A DNA stretch of 64,000 nucleotides, taken from positions 23,469,736 to 23,533,735 of the forward strand of contig OZ023217.1 of the NCBI GenBank assembly GCA_963995525.1, written 5' to 3'. Each line of letters begins with the position of its first letter. The first letter of the stretch is position 1. Shown in pieces: positions 37,201 through 51,140 of the stretch. The notes below the pieces were generated by a model. It saw nothing but the letters and a program-made list of their open reading frames with translations. It made no database searches and was not told where the DNA came from. This DNA comes from Escarpia spicata (lineage: Eukaryota; Annelida; Polychaeta; Sabellida; Siboglinidae). The translations under genes and the position numbers were made by a program.

Positions 37201-37792
37201 AAACACTCATAAATATACATATGCACCTAAATAACATTGAACAATGATGCGTCAATGGAATACATAAAGATTAATTGCATAACATGTAGACGATTACCAA
37301 ATTCCAAGGTGGCCCCTACGATCGTCTTAATAGGAGTCTCTTACACCACATATTTTACAACCTTAAATTTCATACATTTTGTGTTAGATAGTTACACTAT
37401 TTGTTTACATGTATGCTTTATTTGTATTACTGTTGTATATTACATGTTGTACAATATTGGGAAAATAAACATACCTACCCACCTACCTTATACAGCTGCA
37501 GTCGCAAAACCCAAATGTGTATCCCCGGATGCAATTGCCATTGCAGCGACTATATATTTGTTTCGTTGTTGGGAATATTTAAGCCCAATGGTGTTTATTC
37601 TCCGTATCGTTGATATTGAAACATGTGAACAAAAACATAAAATAACTGGCGGGTTGTGCCAAACACGATTTACGCACCAGGCGTGCCGTTTCGCCGCGCC
37701 TAGCCAGCTGTGGAAACTGAAAGCAAGCGTTTATGTACAAACTCAAACACGACTACTCGCTAACACACTAAAACTTTCGCTTCAAGCATCAC

Positions 37793-38075
37793 CAACCAAC
37801 CAACCAACCAACCAACCAACCAACCAACCAACCAACCAACCAACCAACCAACCCACATACCAACCAAACCACTAACCAATCTACCCACTAACAAACCAAT
37901 CCACCCACTAACCAACCAACCAACCAACCAACCAACCAACCAACCAACCAACCAACCAACCAACCAACCAACCAACCAACCAACCAACCAACCAACCAAC
38001 CAACCCACAAACCAACCAACCCACTGACCAACCAACTAACCCACTAACCAACAAGCCCACTAACCAACCAACAAA
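37793..38075 (+). repeat. (CCAA)n tetranucleotide array
   Basis: Two pure stretches (37793-37850 and about 37910-38000) separated and followed by variants with CCCACTAA. Open in all frames as an artefact. Confidence 0.95.
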
Positions 38076-38944
38076 CAATAAGGGAGGGTGGTGGACGGTT
38101 AATGACTATATCTTAATTGATTGCATGCGTGCGTCTATTTTGTGTGTGTTATTGCATGCATGTATATGTAACGGTCATTTATCATTGTGTGTGTTATCGC
38201 GTGCATGCGCGTATGAAAAAACGAACAAAACACGATAGTATACGAATGCACACGTATTTTATTGACTAAAGTATTTTATTGACTAAAGATACAAGCGAAT
38301 AATGATTACGACTTGCGGGTTTTTACAGCCTCGCCAACCTTCCACACGCTCGTAAACACGCACGCTCACACGTGCTTGGTAACATTGGCATAGGTCTACA
38401 GTCACAGTCAAAACGACCTGGTACAAATTACTCCAAAGAAACAGGCGTCTCTGATCCTTGGTTTTTATAATAATGAAAGAAATTACAGTAACGGTTGGTA
38501 ATAACAAATTACTTCATTTTTAATATATCGGATTTTTATAATAACTATATTGTACAGTATGCACATTGCACAAACGACTCAAGCGCTCGTGAGCAGTGTA
38601 GGCGCGGCGCCGCTTTCAAAGTCAAACTCAAAGACGGTATTTATGCAATTTCAGCGGTCAATAAAAAATGACAAATACACATTAGTGTCATTGAATCACA
38701 CACAATTTTCTAATGTGTTTTTGCGACGTTGTAACAGCAAATAACTGAGAAATCTCCATCTTAAAGCAATACCACAAAAAAGTTACGCGACCTCTTGCGT
38801 TGGCGTAACTTTGCGATGAAATGTACGCCATAGTTGCGAATGTTCGTATCATAAATGTTTCGAGAATAGCACTTGCGAAAAATCGCAACTTACGATCATT
38901 TGACGTCATTTTTATGTAAAAATGGCGCTAAGAAATTCGTAAGT
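38076..38944. other. No gene seen
   Basis: AT-rich sequence with CATGCGTGCG patches. The right end (about 38770-38960) is a GTTCGTA/TTGCGA-rich repeat-like sequence. Confidence 0.4.
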
Positions 38945-41900
38945 CGTTCGAGAATACGGGCCCTGGCACGCGGGCGAAGCGAGCGGCTGACGTAAGCGGC
39001 ACAGAACTATTAATAACACAATGTTGTCGGCTGGCGCGCGCGAGCGGCTGACGTAAGCGGCACAGGAATTATTAGACACCATTAGCTAACGCAATTAAGC
39101 GCCGCGACCGTAAGCCAAATATGTACGCGACTTCAAATTTGAAGTATACCGCAGATCTCGCGTCGACGTCTAATAAAACATCATTAGCTAAGCGCGGAGT
39201 GAGCGGTTTTACGATCGGCTCCAGCAGGTCATTGTTTTCTCATATGTAGTGATTGTCTGTGCGTTACTAATAGTAAAATGTATGTACGAAATACATAGAT
39301 ATATGTATAAATGTGCTAATGGAACAATTAAACTTTGTCGCAATCGATAATCGCAGGAAGGTATAATTCAGGACGCTAGAACGGCAAACGCGAACCCCAG
39401 TGCAGTCATTCCGGCTCGTACGATTATACTAAACAAACAAACAATTGTGTTTCGAGTTCTGTTATGCAATAACATACCCTAATCATTATATTAGTACACC
39501 ACTGCATGTGGTACGTAATTGGCAATATTTGCTTTAATTAGGCCTAGAATAATTGCTATAGAATATGCATCACGGCGGGCAGTTGTCAAGTCATAATTTA
39601 GGAGGAGTAAACGCTAGCGTTAATATAAGCGCGAAATGAGTGGGAGGTCTCAAACTAGTCCACAAATGGCGAGACATACGTTATGGATGGTCACTTAACC
39701 GTATCCTAGGGTATCAGGGTAAGTTTCTTAAACCAGTTAATTAAATACAATCGACCCTCTTAGTTGTTACATTACAAATCACCATATGGTGAAGTTTCAA
39801 GTCGATTTATAATATTTATTGTTTTTTTTAAATAAGTATGAACGCCGAGAAGAGATTGCAAACAAACTCCACATCTGACACTGGTTGACATCTGGTCAGC
39901 GCACTTTGCACAATAAATAGTTTTATTAACAGTTCTTTCAATCAACTGCCTGCATCTAGTCTAGTCGGCAAGATCTACATTTTATATCAACCGACTAATA
40001 CAAAGCCTTAGGTATTTATTTTCGTAGTTGCACAAAAACGTGATATGCCAGCATTGCAACATAGCCAAAGGAGACATAAATGCAACCAGCGACTCAACTA
40101 CGTTTACAAAATAATTAAATAATGAGTTAATCAGTTTAGGTTAATATACATAGGTTGCCCATATAACTATCTATGTGGGCTTAATAACCATCAGATAGAC
40201 ATGTGTTACAATATCAGGCCCGTAGCCAGGAGGGGTTCACCAGGTTCACCTGAACCCCCTTTTTCCTAAATGTGAACCCCCCTCAAAATTTGCAAATTTA
40301 AAATGTGAACCACTAATAATTGTATTCCATGTTTCTCAAAAGTGTTAACCCCACTCTCCTAAAAGTTGCTGGATAGTGTTCAAGCATTATAAGGAATGCC
40401 AAGAAAGCCTGATTTGTGCACATAATAAAGGGAAGAACCGTTATCTATTAAGTGATCATCACTAAATGTATTGGAGCCTGACTGTCCCCAATGCCATGTG
40501 TGAAAAGGGCAGTCACTAGAGGAATGTGTGTCAAAGGATCATTGCATCCAATTAGCCATGCATAAGGACTTCACACTATCACAGGGTCTCCTGTTATGCA
40601 AACGCATGGGGAATCAAATACACAAGAAGCCAGTTTTATACCAAACATAAAATTATGAGTCCTAATTGTAGTCACTCAGAGGTTACCGATGCAGACAAAA
40701 TATCGGAGAATGAACGGGGTGACGATGGTTTAACAATTATGAGCACATAAATTAAGATGTGTAGCGAGTGTATTTCTTACAAGCTGCAAACCCGGTAGAC
40801 AAATTCATTTGGCTTAACACGAATTAATACTAATTTTCAACTACCGAGCTGGGAACCGAATTTCGCTAAATTGTATTTAACCAATACAAAATTATATTAA
40901 AATGCGCGTGCTGATGAAAAATCGTGTAATTGTGTGGCTATATGGTTGCCGAAATACTGTGGTTGCTAGTTGCATGTTTGTAGATCCCATAAAGGGGGCC
41001 TTAATTATCGCTGATGAGGAGGCAAGAATGTGTGAAGGGTCTTTATGATCAATTAGTCCATTTTGTGTTTCGTATAGTTGTAAAATACAGTTTGTGTTTC
41101 CTGGGGTCAGTGTGGTGTACAGGATATGGTACTTGACTGTTTAACGCCTAGAATTTAATTCAAATTCCACAAGAGAACAATAATTGTTTTAATCTTCTAT
41201 TTACCGGGCATGTTTTATAAAGGTTTGTTAATTTATTAATTTAATTAGGTTAATGATAAATTTGGGAACTTTTGCACATCAGATTAGATACATATAATGT
41301 ATTGATTGAGTGAAAACCAGATTGTAAATGTCACACTTTAACCGTTTATACTGAAAAATAACTTGGACATACCCACACTCTTAGGTGCCTCGTTTATTAT
41401 ATTAATATGAACATATCGAGTAAATAGTTATGTAATATTAACAATAAACTATTACTGCGCGTTGGCTTTTGTGAATACTATTGGGTGTAAATTAGGCTTA
41501 TTCAGGCACCAAAATGGGACCAATCTCCACAGACCACATATGAGTCCCACTTTGTTTGAAAACGCACCCCCCAAACCGACCTCGTTATGGGCCTTCTGTG
41601 GACGCTAATGTGGTGTTTGTATATAAGATGAAACAATGTAAGACGAAACTACATGGTCCACCAATCTCACACCCACTTCATTGTTCTTCCAGTTAGAAAT
41701 GTAACCTTCTGCATTGTTGGCCCCCACGTGAAGATGTGGGGTCCTCTACATTGTGAAAAAAATATAACCCCACATGACCTTGTGGCGCCCCCTGAAGTCT
41801 GAATTAATAAAACGTGAACCCCTATTGTAAAAAAAACTGGCTACGGGCCTGAATATGCGCGCTTAGCCATGCATAAGCCTAGGCTAAGCATGTGGAGGCC

Positions 41901-42335
41901 AATAAATAAATGTGTATTGCACTGTTATTGCGCCTCAATGCATAGCTGCAGATGAAAACAAGCAAATCGTAGGTCTTTTTAAAAGTCACCAAACATGCAT
42001 ACATGTAATTTATAACTAAACTTTCTTTACAAGCATGTGTTCCTAAAATGTGTAGCTATTACTCTATATAGTTACATTTGAATTATCAGAACTATTTATG
42101 TACGGAATAAGTAGTCGTTTGTACTTACGCATCCATCTTTGGCGTACATACGCGAAGTCGAACCGCAGATGCCGCGTAAACCTCTGATTGGATCGCAAAA
42201 GCTGTGACGAACTCAATTAACTTTGCGGTTGGCGTACAATCTTGGCGTCAAGTTTGTGCTTATTGCGTTAGCTAATGGTGTGTATTAATAGCACCGCGTC
42301 GTCGGCCGGCGCGCTGCTCGCCCGAACAAAATAAC
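38945..42335. mobile_element. Candidate 3.4 kb inverted-repeat element
   Basis: Sequence at about 38960-39140 matches the reverse complement of 42140-42330. Shared words are CGGGCGA, CACCATTAGCTAACGCAAT, TAAGC and GTACGC. The left arm has an internal direct repeat, GCGAGCGGCTGACGTAAGCG, at 38978 and 39039. The arms are CpG-rich while the interior is AT-rich and non-coding, and it hosts the 40215-41851 insertion. No target duplication was resolved. Confidence 0.55.
40215..41851. mobile_element. Non-autonomous TIR DNA transposon nested in the larger element
   Basis: Terminal inverted repeat CAGGCCCGTAGCCAG at both ends, and direct repeat AATAT at 40210-40214 and 41852-41856, consistent with a 5-bp target duplication. 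GTGAACCCC-type words recur near both ends. The 1637-bp body has no ORF of note. I do not assign a superfamily. Confidence 0.85.
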
Positions 42336-42797
42336 AACAAGGCATCAATTTTGAATTAGCGAGGGAATTTCCACAGAACTTTCTGACTTAATAATTATAG
42401 GTATTTCACAATAAAAAGCACACCCTATTTAAAAGCAAGCTGAACGTCGATGCACTTCCAAATAACGATTTAATAAACGGTTTAGCTATTTCACTCCCTA
42501 CCGCAAATGACCGACCCAGTAGTGACGTCACTGTCCAGGGCGTCGGCGTCAGCGTCGACTCTTCCCACGGCTATCAAAAACACATACTGGTTCCACTATA
42601 ACACCCCCATATACATATTCCACCAGTGTAATCTATGAGTCAAAACCTCCAATTGCACCCTCCCGATGGTTGCCAAAAGTATCCACTGGCGCCGGAACGA
42701 AATTAATATTGGGCAGGGTGTGTAGCAATGTGTTCGGTTTATCTGTGTGTCGGTGCGTCAGTGCGTCTATGTGTTGGTGTCTGTGTGTCGAGCAGAA
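42336..42797. other. No gene seen
   Basis: Mixed sequence with a TGTGTCGGTGCGTCAGTGCG-like patch near 42750. Confidence 0.4.
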
Positions 42798-43060
42798 CAA
42801 GTAGACAAGGTAAAAATCGAAACATAACAAGTGGACAAGGTAAAAGTGAGCAAACAGAACAAGTATTATGACTTAGACAAATATTTTAAGTTACGACTTG
42901 AACATAACGGACAACTTACTATATAAATATATATTCTTCTTAGAATATATTTCAAGTTGGGACTTAGAAATGTTTCCGTTACGTTCAAGTCGTAACTTAG
43001 AATATTTTTCAAAGTCGTAATATTTGTTCTCTTTGCTCACTTTTACCTTGTCTACTTGTA
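42798..43060. repeat. Fold-back element of about 260 bp
   Basis: The left arm, beginning ACAAGTAGACAAGGTAAAA, pairs with the right arm ending CCTTGTCTACTTGT. Further shared words are GTGAGCAAA and AAGTTACGACTTGAAC. Near the left edge about 37 bp is duplicated (GACAAGGTAAAA occurs twice), which the right arm lacks. Confidence 0.85.
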
Positions 43061-43139
43061 ATATCTGGCTAGACAGTGGTGGATAGTTATGTACGGATAT
43101 TCTTCGCGCATTAATTGCAGCGTGTCTGAATGCTTCCCA

Positions 43140-43465
43140 TTAGTGACATGTTTACCTCATTATCACAGACACACACAAATGCCGCCACGCAGACACACCT
43201 ACGAACAGACGCACAGACACATGTAAACCGACACACAGACATACCGACACACAAAAGACAGACAAACAGACATACCGTCACACAGACACACCGGCGCACA
43301 GATGCTCCAACCCATCGATAAAGCGACACACAGACATACCGACACACACAAAACAGACACACATACATGCTGACACACATATAAAAAAGACACACAGACA
43401 AACAGAGACACGGTGACATAGAGAGACACACAGAAACACACAGGCACACCGACAGACCAACGCAC
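43140..43465 (+). repeat. Degenerate ACAC/CAGACA minisatellite
   Basis: Irregular CAGACACAC, ACCGACACAC and related units. All long open frames here are Cys/Val- or Thr/His-rich artefacts. Confidence 0.85.
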
Positions 43466-44243
43466 ACGTGGTATGTAAAACCGCTTTGACAATAAGGCTG
43501 TTAAGATAGGTGAGTGTTAGGGAAATTAATATAATGAATACGGTCGCCGTAATTCTTGATTATGTTCAAATATATGTGAAAATTACTCTACACGTGATAA
43601 AATATAGACTGTAAATAGGACCCCTGGTCTCCGATTGTCTCACTAAATGTTCCAGATTTTTGTACTAATATAAAATTATGGATTGTGTACCTGGTCTGCC
43701 ATCTAGCGAAAAAGACAACGTCCGCGTAATTTTTTGAAAAAAAATAAAAGGAAAATGTTGTCAACGCATTGACTCCTTTTTCGCCAGGTATGCATTGTCT
43801 TGAAGTAATTACTATTTCTTTACATAATCATTTGACGATTGATGTCCGCGGACACTTATTCGGCCCTCTTTGAAATGGATTGTGCACAGTATAATATATA
43901 ACAAAGATTTCAATGCCATACAGGTCCTCATTTGTATTGGAAATAGCTCAGTGCTGTCAGATGACGTTTCAAACACTACTGCCTAAAGCCAGCTTTTTGG
44001 CTGATAGTTTTATTAAGGATATACAGTAGTTTACATGCACCGAATAGACGTTTATAATAAAACAATACAAATTGTGACGTAAACTATTTACCCAAGATGT
44101 TCATCTTCCAAAAAGTTGGCATATAGCCTTATGTAATTTAAAAGGAAACCTCAGGACTGTTAGCAGGGATTTTATTTAGTGCCAAAATTGATCACGCATA
44201 CCGTACATGTTTATTAATTGATATAAACATACTGATATTTCAG
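43466..44243. other. No gene seen
   Basis: AT-rich sequence with no recognised feature. Confidence 0.4.
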
Positions 44244-44760
44244 GAAGGAAGACGCTAGGCCAAGTAGCAGCTGTGGCAATGCAGCAGAACTCAGTGTGAC
44301 TGTGGACGATGATCCAGTTGCTAAAAGGAAATGTCTGCTGCACGAAGAAAGCGTGAAATTGTTGTGAACCATAACAGCGCAAAAAGTAATATTATAATTA
44401 GTAATTCAGAACGATTGCTATTGACTTATTACGTTATCCGATTGGGCAACTGGCGCTATACTTCTGCTGTTTAACACCTGGATTTGTCCTATATTTCGGT
44501 AATTTTTTTCCTTTTCAGCTGGTGATGACCATGATGCCGATCTATCCCATGACCACACGAAGAAGCTTCGCCCCATCTGTTATATGATGACCCAGGCAGC
44601 ATCACCCATGCAAACATGACACCTGGCGAGGCGAGCAAGGTCATTGACGGTCTAACACCTGAGCAGAAACGCAATCTTGTCCGGCACCACATACCGCATG
44701 CCAAGATAACTTATCGGACATCCCATACATTGGCGAAACAGCCTCGCAACCACGTTAAAT
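44244..44760 (+). CDS. Exon-like fragments, unknown
   Basis: After an ATTTCAG acceptor, 44244-44367 is open and codon-like (SSSCGNAAELSVTVDDDPVA), ending in TGA. After CTTTTCAG at about 44519 a second segment encodes GDDHDADLSHDHTKKLRPI and, in another frame, EASKVIDGLTPEQKRNLVRH. It sits immediately before the transposase pseudogene on the opposite strand and may belong to a transposon. I do not recognise the family, and a stop between the segments argues against a functional gene. Confidence 0.2.
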
Positions 44761-44769
44761 GTGTAACGG

Positions 44770-45745
44770 TTATCTTACCTGCAGCAAGTTGGAGAAACAG
44801 ATCTGCATCAGATTTGTGTCAATGACATCACCGGTGAAATCACATTGGTCTTTCAAGTATTTCAGGGTGCCTATCCAGAACTGGATACAGCTTTCTATTA
44901 TTTGGTTGTGCATGCTTGCTCCGTGCAGGTAACTGTCCCGTCCAGATAAGAATGTCTGCATTCGTGCTACGTAACCATTTTCAGTTCCCATGTCTCCACG
45001 CACTAATTGCGGACAACCAGCAAGCTCGCCTACAGCATCCATATAGTAGCCAGCAATCACCATGGGATTGCTACTTGTATGAAACACATTCAGCCATATT
45101 ATATACCTGGAAAACTCACCATTTCACCCATTGATACACAAGCTGAATGGCTTGAGTTTATCGGACTAATCCACGTGCCAGAAGTAATTGGACGCTTTGG
45201 CAAATACTGTCTCCTTTTTAGTCGACCCTTTTTCCTCAGTTCAATACCTTCATGGTCAAGAATTTGCATCAATGTGACCACCTTCCTTGATGCAACTATC
45301 CCTGCTTGCCGGCTCTTGAGGTCCACCCGCCAGTAGCCATGCTGGTTCCTGGAACCACGGATATGCTCGTTAATGAATAGGGCTAGTTCCAATATATCTG
45401 TGTAATGTCTCCGTCGAAACATATTTTGCCGACTCAGCGAGCACTTATGAGTCCTCATACTAATCACTATGCGGTGGTTGATGGCCAGATCATCGATAAT
45501 TGCCATGTAACTTAACCCGATGTAGAAGTACAGAGCAAAATCACAATTGGCGTCTTGTGTTGTGCTCTCAACAATGAAGTTCCGCACATCTGTCGTCGCT
45601 TGATTTCCATCAACCAATCCTGTCATTTCCACATCAACTGTTCCATCTTTCTGATCTAACATCTCGTGTAATACATCTTCGGTAGTGTTCTGTCCTGTCC
45701 ATAGCCATACGCGTTGGTGGTCATAGCATGGAGGGTTGACCAATC
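44770..45745 (-). pseudogene. IS3EU-like DDE integrase-type transposase pseudogene
   Basis: The minus-strand reading starts at 45743. Blocks in order are RNFIVESTTQDANCDFA; QNMFRRRHYTDILELALFIN; HGYWRVDLKSRQ; ILDHEGIELRKKGRLKRRQY; then, in another frame, SNYFWHVD followed by a TAG and DKLKPFSLCING followed by TGA. Next come FHTSSNPMVIAGYYMDAV, GDMGTENGYVARM and HNQIIES. WHVD, the D of GDMGTEN and the E of IIES are the likely DDE residues of an rve-fold integrase. The domain pattern fits the IS3EU superfamily as I know it. At least one frameshift, two stops and a small deletion before the glutamate block make it inactive. Confidence 0.75.
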
Positions 45746-45889
45746 TGGTGTCCTGTCATGCAAATCTGTGTTGGCGATGTCAAAGTGTATGATATCGCTG
45801 GTGAGGAACAACGCCTTCCTCGCGTTACTTTCCTACCATTTGCTCACAATTAGACGTAACATAGCGGGGTCATTTGTCTTTATTTACTG

Positions 45890-46512
45890 CTAAGACAATA
45901 TCAGTATATCTAATTAGCAGTCGCCTTGACTACTGCAACTCAATCCTAAACGATATTGCTAAAAATGACTTAGCTAAACTCCAACGTGTACATAATTGTT
46001 TAGTACGTGTAGTACTAAAAGCACCTAGTTTCTCATAATCTCTGCCACTATTTAGACGGTTGCATTGGCTTCCAGTTACATATCGAATACAATTTCAAAT
46101 TAGTCACAATCACAAATCGTACCCTTTCTACGCAGCCCCCATCCTATTTGTTTAGTCTCCTTCGTTTTTCCGATATCCCCAGGAATCTCAGATCATCTGT
46201 TTTACAACGACTTTTTGTTCCGAAAACCAAGCTTAATATATAGGCCACACGTGCTTTTTTGTAGCTGCACCCAAAATCTGGAATCAACTCCCTATGGCTT
46301 TAAAATCATCTCAGACTATAAATGCCTTTCGTAAAAATCTGAAGACTTGTTTATTTGAAATAGCATTCCCACCCTAAACCTTGCTTTAGTGACGACTCTT
46401 GCTTGTTCCTTTTAACGGTTTTGCCCAATGATTCTTGTATGTTGCGCCTCTGAGCTCGGATTCCTGGAGATTTAGGCGCTATAGAAGTTTGTCATTATTA
46501 TTATTATTATAA
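45890..46512 (+). pseudogene. CR1/L2-like LINE 3' end, decayed
   Basis: Same family as 30531-30960. Motifs are SRLDYCNSILNDIA, KLQRVHNCLVRVV, LFRRLHWLPVTYRIQFQI, FVAAPKIWNQLPMALKSSQ and FRKNLKTCLFEIA. It ends in GCGCCTCTGAGCTCGGATTC, TTTAGGCGCTATAGAAG and an (ATT)n tail. Several stops. Confidence 0.85.
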
Positions 46513-48060
46513 CTGACATTGTCGTTCATATGATTTAACAGGGTGATTATAGTCTTGCTGCGTGTGTCGTTGTAGAGGTAGACTGCTCATCTTATAGTGG
46601 GTGATGATGTCAGTTTATATATGACATGCAGAAGGTGATGTGATAGCTTTTCCTCAAGTCCATCTTCACAGAAAGCTTTTCTTGACTTTTGGCCAGTTGG
46701 TCAAGATTGCAAGATTTCGTCTCTCTGCGTAAGAGAATAGCAGCTTCGACGACGACTGAAGGGGTCAGGACATTGTTAGACGTCCAGCTTGGTTAAAGTG
46801 CAATTGATTTTTTAGAAATGATTTTTTACTAAATTCACCTGCTAAGTGCATTTGAGTTGTCAGATTTCCCGGTGTGATTGTAGAAGCTGTTGACAGTAAA
46901 ATTTTGCATTTGTAGCTGATTTTACTACGCGGAAGGGTATTTGGCAGTAATTTGGCTAGTTGACCCTTTAGCCGGATTACTGCCTGCATCCGTTCGTAAA
47001 TATTGACGGGTGTCACACATACTGGCATTTTATGGGAGCTAGAAATATTAGATTTTAACTAAGCTCGACCAGCATGTCAACGAGATGATAATAAAAGCAG
47101 ATGAGAAGTTTAAGAAACTTTGTAGGTCACATTTTCTTATAATCACACAAAACGTTAATGTGGTCGCCAATGGGAAAACTAACGGTGTGCTGAGCCCTGA
47201 AGCATCATAATCATAATCAAGTAACTGATGTTTCATCTCCTCGATCATGTTGAAAGCATCACCGACTGCAATAACTGAGGAACAGTCATAGTCACTCCCC
47301 GCCCGCTGTGGCCAAAAGATTAAATTGTCCCCGAAGAAGTAGCCTTTTTTCAGCTGCGTCATTCTGTACACATCGCCTCCTTTGAAGCCCTTCTCTTGTA
47401 GCATGATCCTATACCTGTCTTCTCTTGTAGCATAATCCTATACCTGTCTTCTCTTGTAGCATGATCCTATAGCTGTCTTCTCTTGTACCATGATCCTATA
47501 CCTGTTACTTATAGCTTAAAGACACGACACATTTATTTACAGTCAGTTGAGTATTCTTCAGTGAGAGAAAGGAAAGCATCGTCCTGTTAATTGCACTATA
47601 GCAACATTTTGTTGTATTCACCAATTGTATTCTATCAAGTATGTCTTTGTCATTTAATTATTCTCCTTCTTGTCTTAATGACTGTACACGACTTTGGTTA
47701 TTGCAACGCTAGCTCTCTTGTGCTTTCTAAATGGCTTTTTACCAATAATCTACTGAGTCATATGGTCAAAAGTACTGCTCGGTGATCCTATCAAATATCC
47801 AGGTGCGGCAACGGAAACCTTATCATGTTCGTCATTGTCCTGGGTTTCTGGAGGCATACCAGTCACCCGTTTATTGGCAGCACAATCACAGCTCTTCTGC
47901 AGGGTATACCAACGGCTGCATTCCCCGTGCCACTTCACAGAATTGTGATCCAATACATCTGGCACCAAAATATGCTTCTAATTGCTTTGCAAAAAATCTC
48001 CCCATTTCACTATGTCAACTCAATGCAATAACTGATATTACTCTTTGTAGTGTTGTCTAA
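46513..48060 (-). other. Unresolved minus-strand coding-like fragments
   Basis: Open minus-strand stretches at 46765-47028, 47048-47404 (GYFFGDNLIFWPQ, SSVIAVGDAFNM) and 47750-47968 (PDVLDHNSVKWHGECSRW, with several cysteines) have protein-like composition but no motif I can name. They could be pieces of a transposon gene. A 29-bp tandem repeat (TAGCATGATCCTATACCTGT plus CTTCTCTTG, about four units) occupies 47399-47515. Confidence 0.3.
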
Positions 48061-49348
<1,288 letters not shown>

Positions 49349-49579
49349 GTGTTTGTCTGTACGTGTTGTGTGTGTTGTATATGAGTTTCTCACTGCACAA
49401 TACGTCATATAGTAACATACGTGGTGCAAATATATCAACTTGCTGCACATCAGTCGAAATGTCAAACAAATATTAATGCCAAACAAGTAGTAGGCCTAAT
49501 GCTAAAAAATTATAAAAGAGTAAGCAAAACACACATTAGTAAATATTGAGATGTCTTCTGAGTTGTGCAGTTATTTTGA

Positions 49580-50119
49580 TTATAATGGTGACTGATGCGC
49601 AAAAACAATCTCGGTCACTGACGCCAGCGAAATGCTTTCTCCGTCGACTTTCTTGCGCCAGAAGAGGCGAACGAATTTTGCGCGGAAGCGAGCGTCGACG
49701 AAGAAGTAGACACACGGATTGAAAATGGGATGGCAGTAAATCATGGCGTTGACATAGTGAACGAAATGACGATTCGCTTTCAAGTGGTAGTACACGCGCA
49801 GGTACATAAGAATGAAAACGGGCATCCAACATGCCATAAACATTACTGTGATGATGGCGCACGTAATGATGAGGCGCGTGTTACGACGTCGACTGCAGGG
49901 TCCGGCCTGCTCCTTATCGCCCGGTCTCCCATTTGGGGCCGGTGTCATTTCTACGTTCCCACTGCTATTCCATTGACGACGCACGAGGGTTACGATGATA
50001 GTTCCGTAGGCGATGACAAGAAAGGCCGACGGCACAGCAACCATACTCGTGAACATGTAGATGAAGGAACTCTTCAGGTAATATATCGTGCAGTAATTCT
50101 TCACCGGTAGCGTCGCTGT
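49580..50119 (-). pseudogene. Orphan class A GPCR copy 3, exon 3 (TM5-TM7, C-tail)
   Basis: Open for 179 codons plus TAA, entered in phase 0 from a TTGTGCAG acceptor. It begins with extracellular loop 2, with a cysteine in VKNYCTIYY that can pair with the TM3 cysteine. TM5 follows (FTSMVAVPSAFLVIAYGTII, with the TM5 proline), then a basic third intracellular loop, TM6 with CWMP (the CWxP switch), TM7 with NPCVYFF in place of NPxxY, and an amphipathic helix 8 (DARFRAKFVRLFW). This exon is intact. With exons 1 and 2 it would make a 361-residue receptor, a usual class A length, if the exon 2 stop were absent. The ligand class is undetermined. Confidence 0.9.
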
Positions 50120-50261
50120 CTGCACAATGAAACGGAAAGATTAAATTATATGAAAAACAAAACAGTGATAGCGTGAATGCTTGCGTGCCTGCATAGATGT
50201 ATTAAAATAATAATGTGATGTGACTGTGTTGTTTTTCTCCACACGCATTTCTGTGCGTATT

Positions 50262-50282
50262 TACCTTGACGACGGCAAACGG
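50262..50282 (-). pseudogene. Vestige of the 3' end of exon 2, with donor site
   Basis: 21 bases are identical to 53061-53081, covering the last codons of exon 2 (FAVVK) and the GTA of its donor. It lies in intron 2, only 140 bp upstream of exon 3. The sequence further upstream is unrelated. It is probably a leftover of a tandem exon duplication. Confidence 0.55.
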
Positions 50283-51045
50283 AAATCAAATGGATTAATT
50301 ACATCTCGGAAGCGACTCGGACGCTGATATCGAGCTGCGTTTCTTCTCGAAAACATCGAACTTGGACAACGAATTCGACTAATTTCTACGCGAGCTGCCA
50401 TCTTTGTTTGTTGAGTACGGCGTTAAAGGAAACAAAAACATATATTGCTCGAATTCATGTTATATTACATCCTGCTATCTATTTCTACGTCTACCAAGCC
50501 AAAAATATCAAATAAATTCAATTAATTAGAAATTCCACATTTTATGGTGTACATCCGGACATTTTCGAATATGCATATTTTTTGCGCGCTTTTCGGGATG
50601 CCGAGATGTGACGTCACTTATGGCTCAAACTCGCATCAGGCCAACCCTTTCCATGCATTCAGAGCTTGTTTACAAGTATAGCTTTTGGGTCGAAACGAGC
50701 GTCAGAACGAGTTATTGTGCGATATTTCGACGTAATACAAACACTAGTCATCATAGAGGAACAAGCAGTTATCTTACGGTTCCACATGAATCGAATTTTA
50801 TTCAAAACAACGAATGCGAATGCGCCTACAAGTCGACTAGGTTTCGCCGAGCTTGGGCTCGTTTTCAGAATAATTATATCGAATGCAACCAACGGGAGAT
50901 AATCTACACCAGTAAACATACATAGCAAACATAGATTGTATCCAGCTACATAAAGTAACGTGTATAATCTCATAATATCACTAGAATATCGATATATGAA
51001 GGAGTTGTATAATTATCATAACAACTTAAATCAGTCAAAGAGTTT

Positions 51046-51140
51046 CCGCTGGTCCTGCTAGCTCAGTGGGTAGGCGCGTTGGTTACTTGTCGTTTACTTT
51101 ACAATTGGGTGACGCCGGTTCAATCCTGACAGCATGCAAA
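51046..51140 (+). repeat. tRNA-like SINE head, left arm
   Basis: The A box TAGCTCAGTGG (51059-51069) matches the pol III consensus, and GGTTCAATCC (51117-51126) is a B-box-like T arm with a 7-base loop. The anticodon arm is not convincing, so this is tRNA-derived sequence rather than a tRNA gene. Confidence 0.65.

Noticed and set aside
37793..38075. CRISPR-like or telomeric array
   Set aside because: Simple CCAA repeats without spacers; eukaryotic context.
51046..51140. A functional tRNA gene
   Set aside because: A and B boxes are present but the anticodon stem does not fold well and the sequence is mirrored in a fold-back repeat, so tRNA-derived repeat sequence is the better call.
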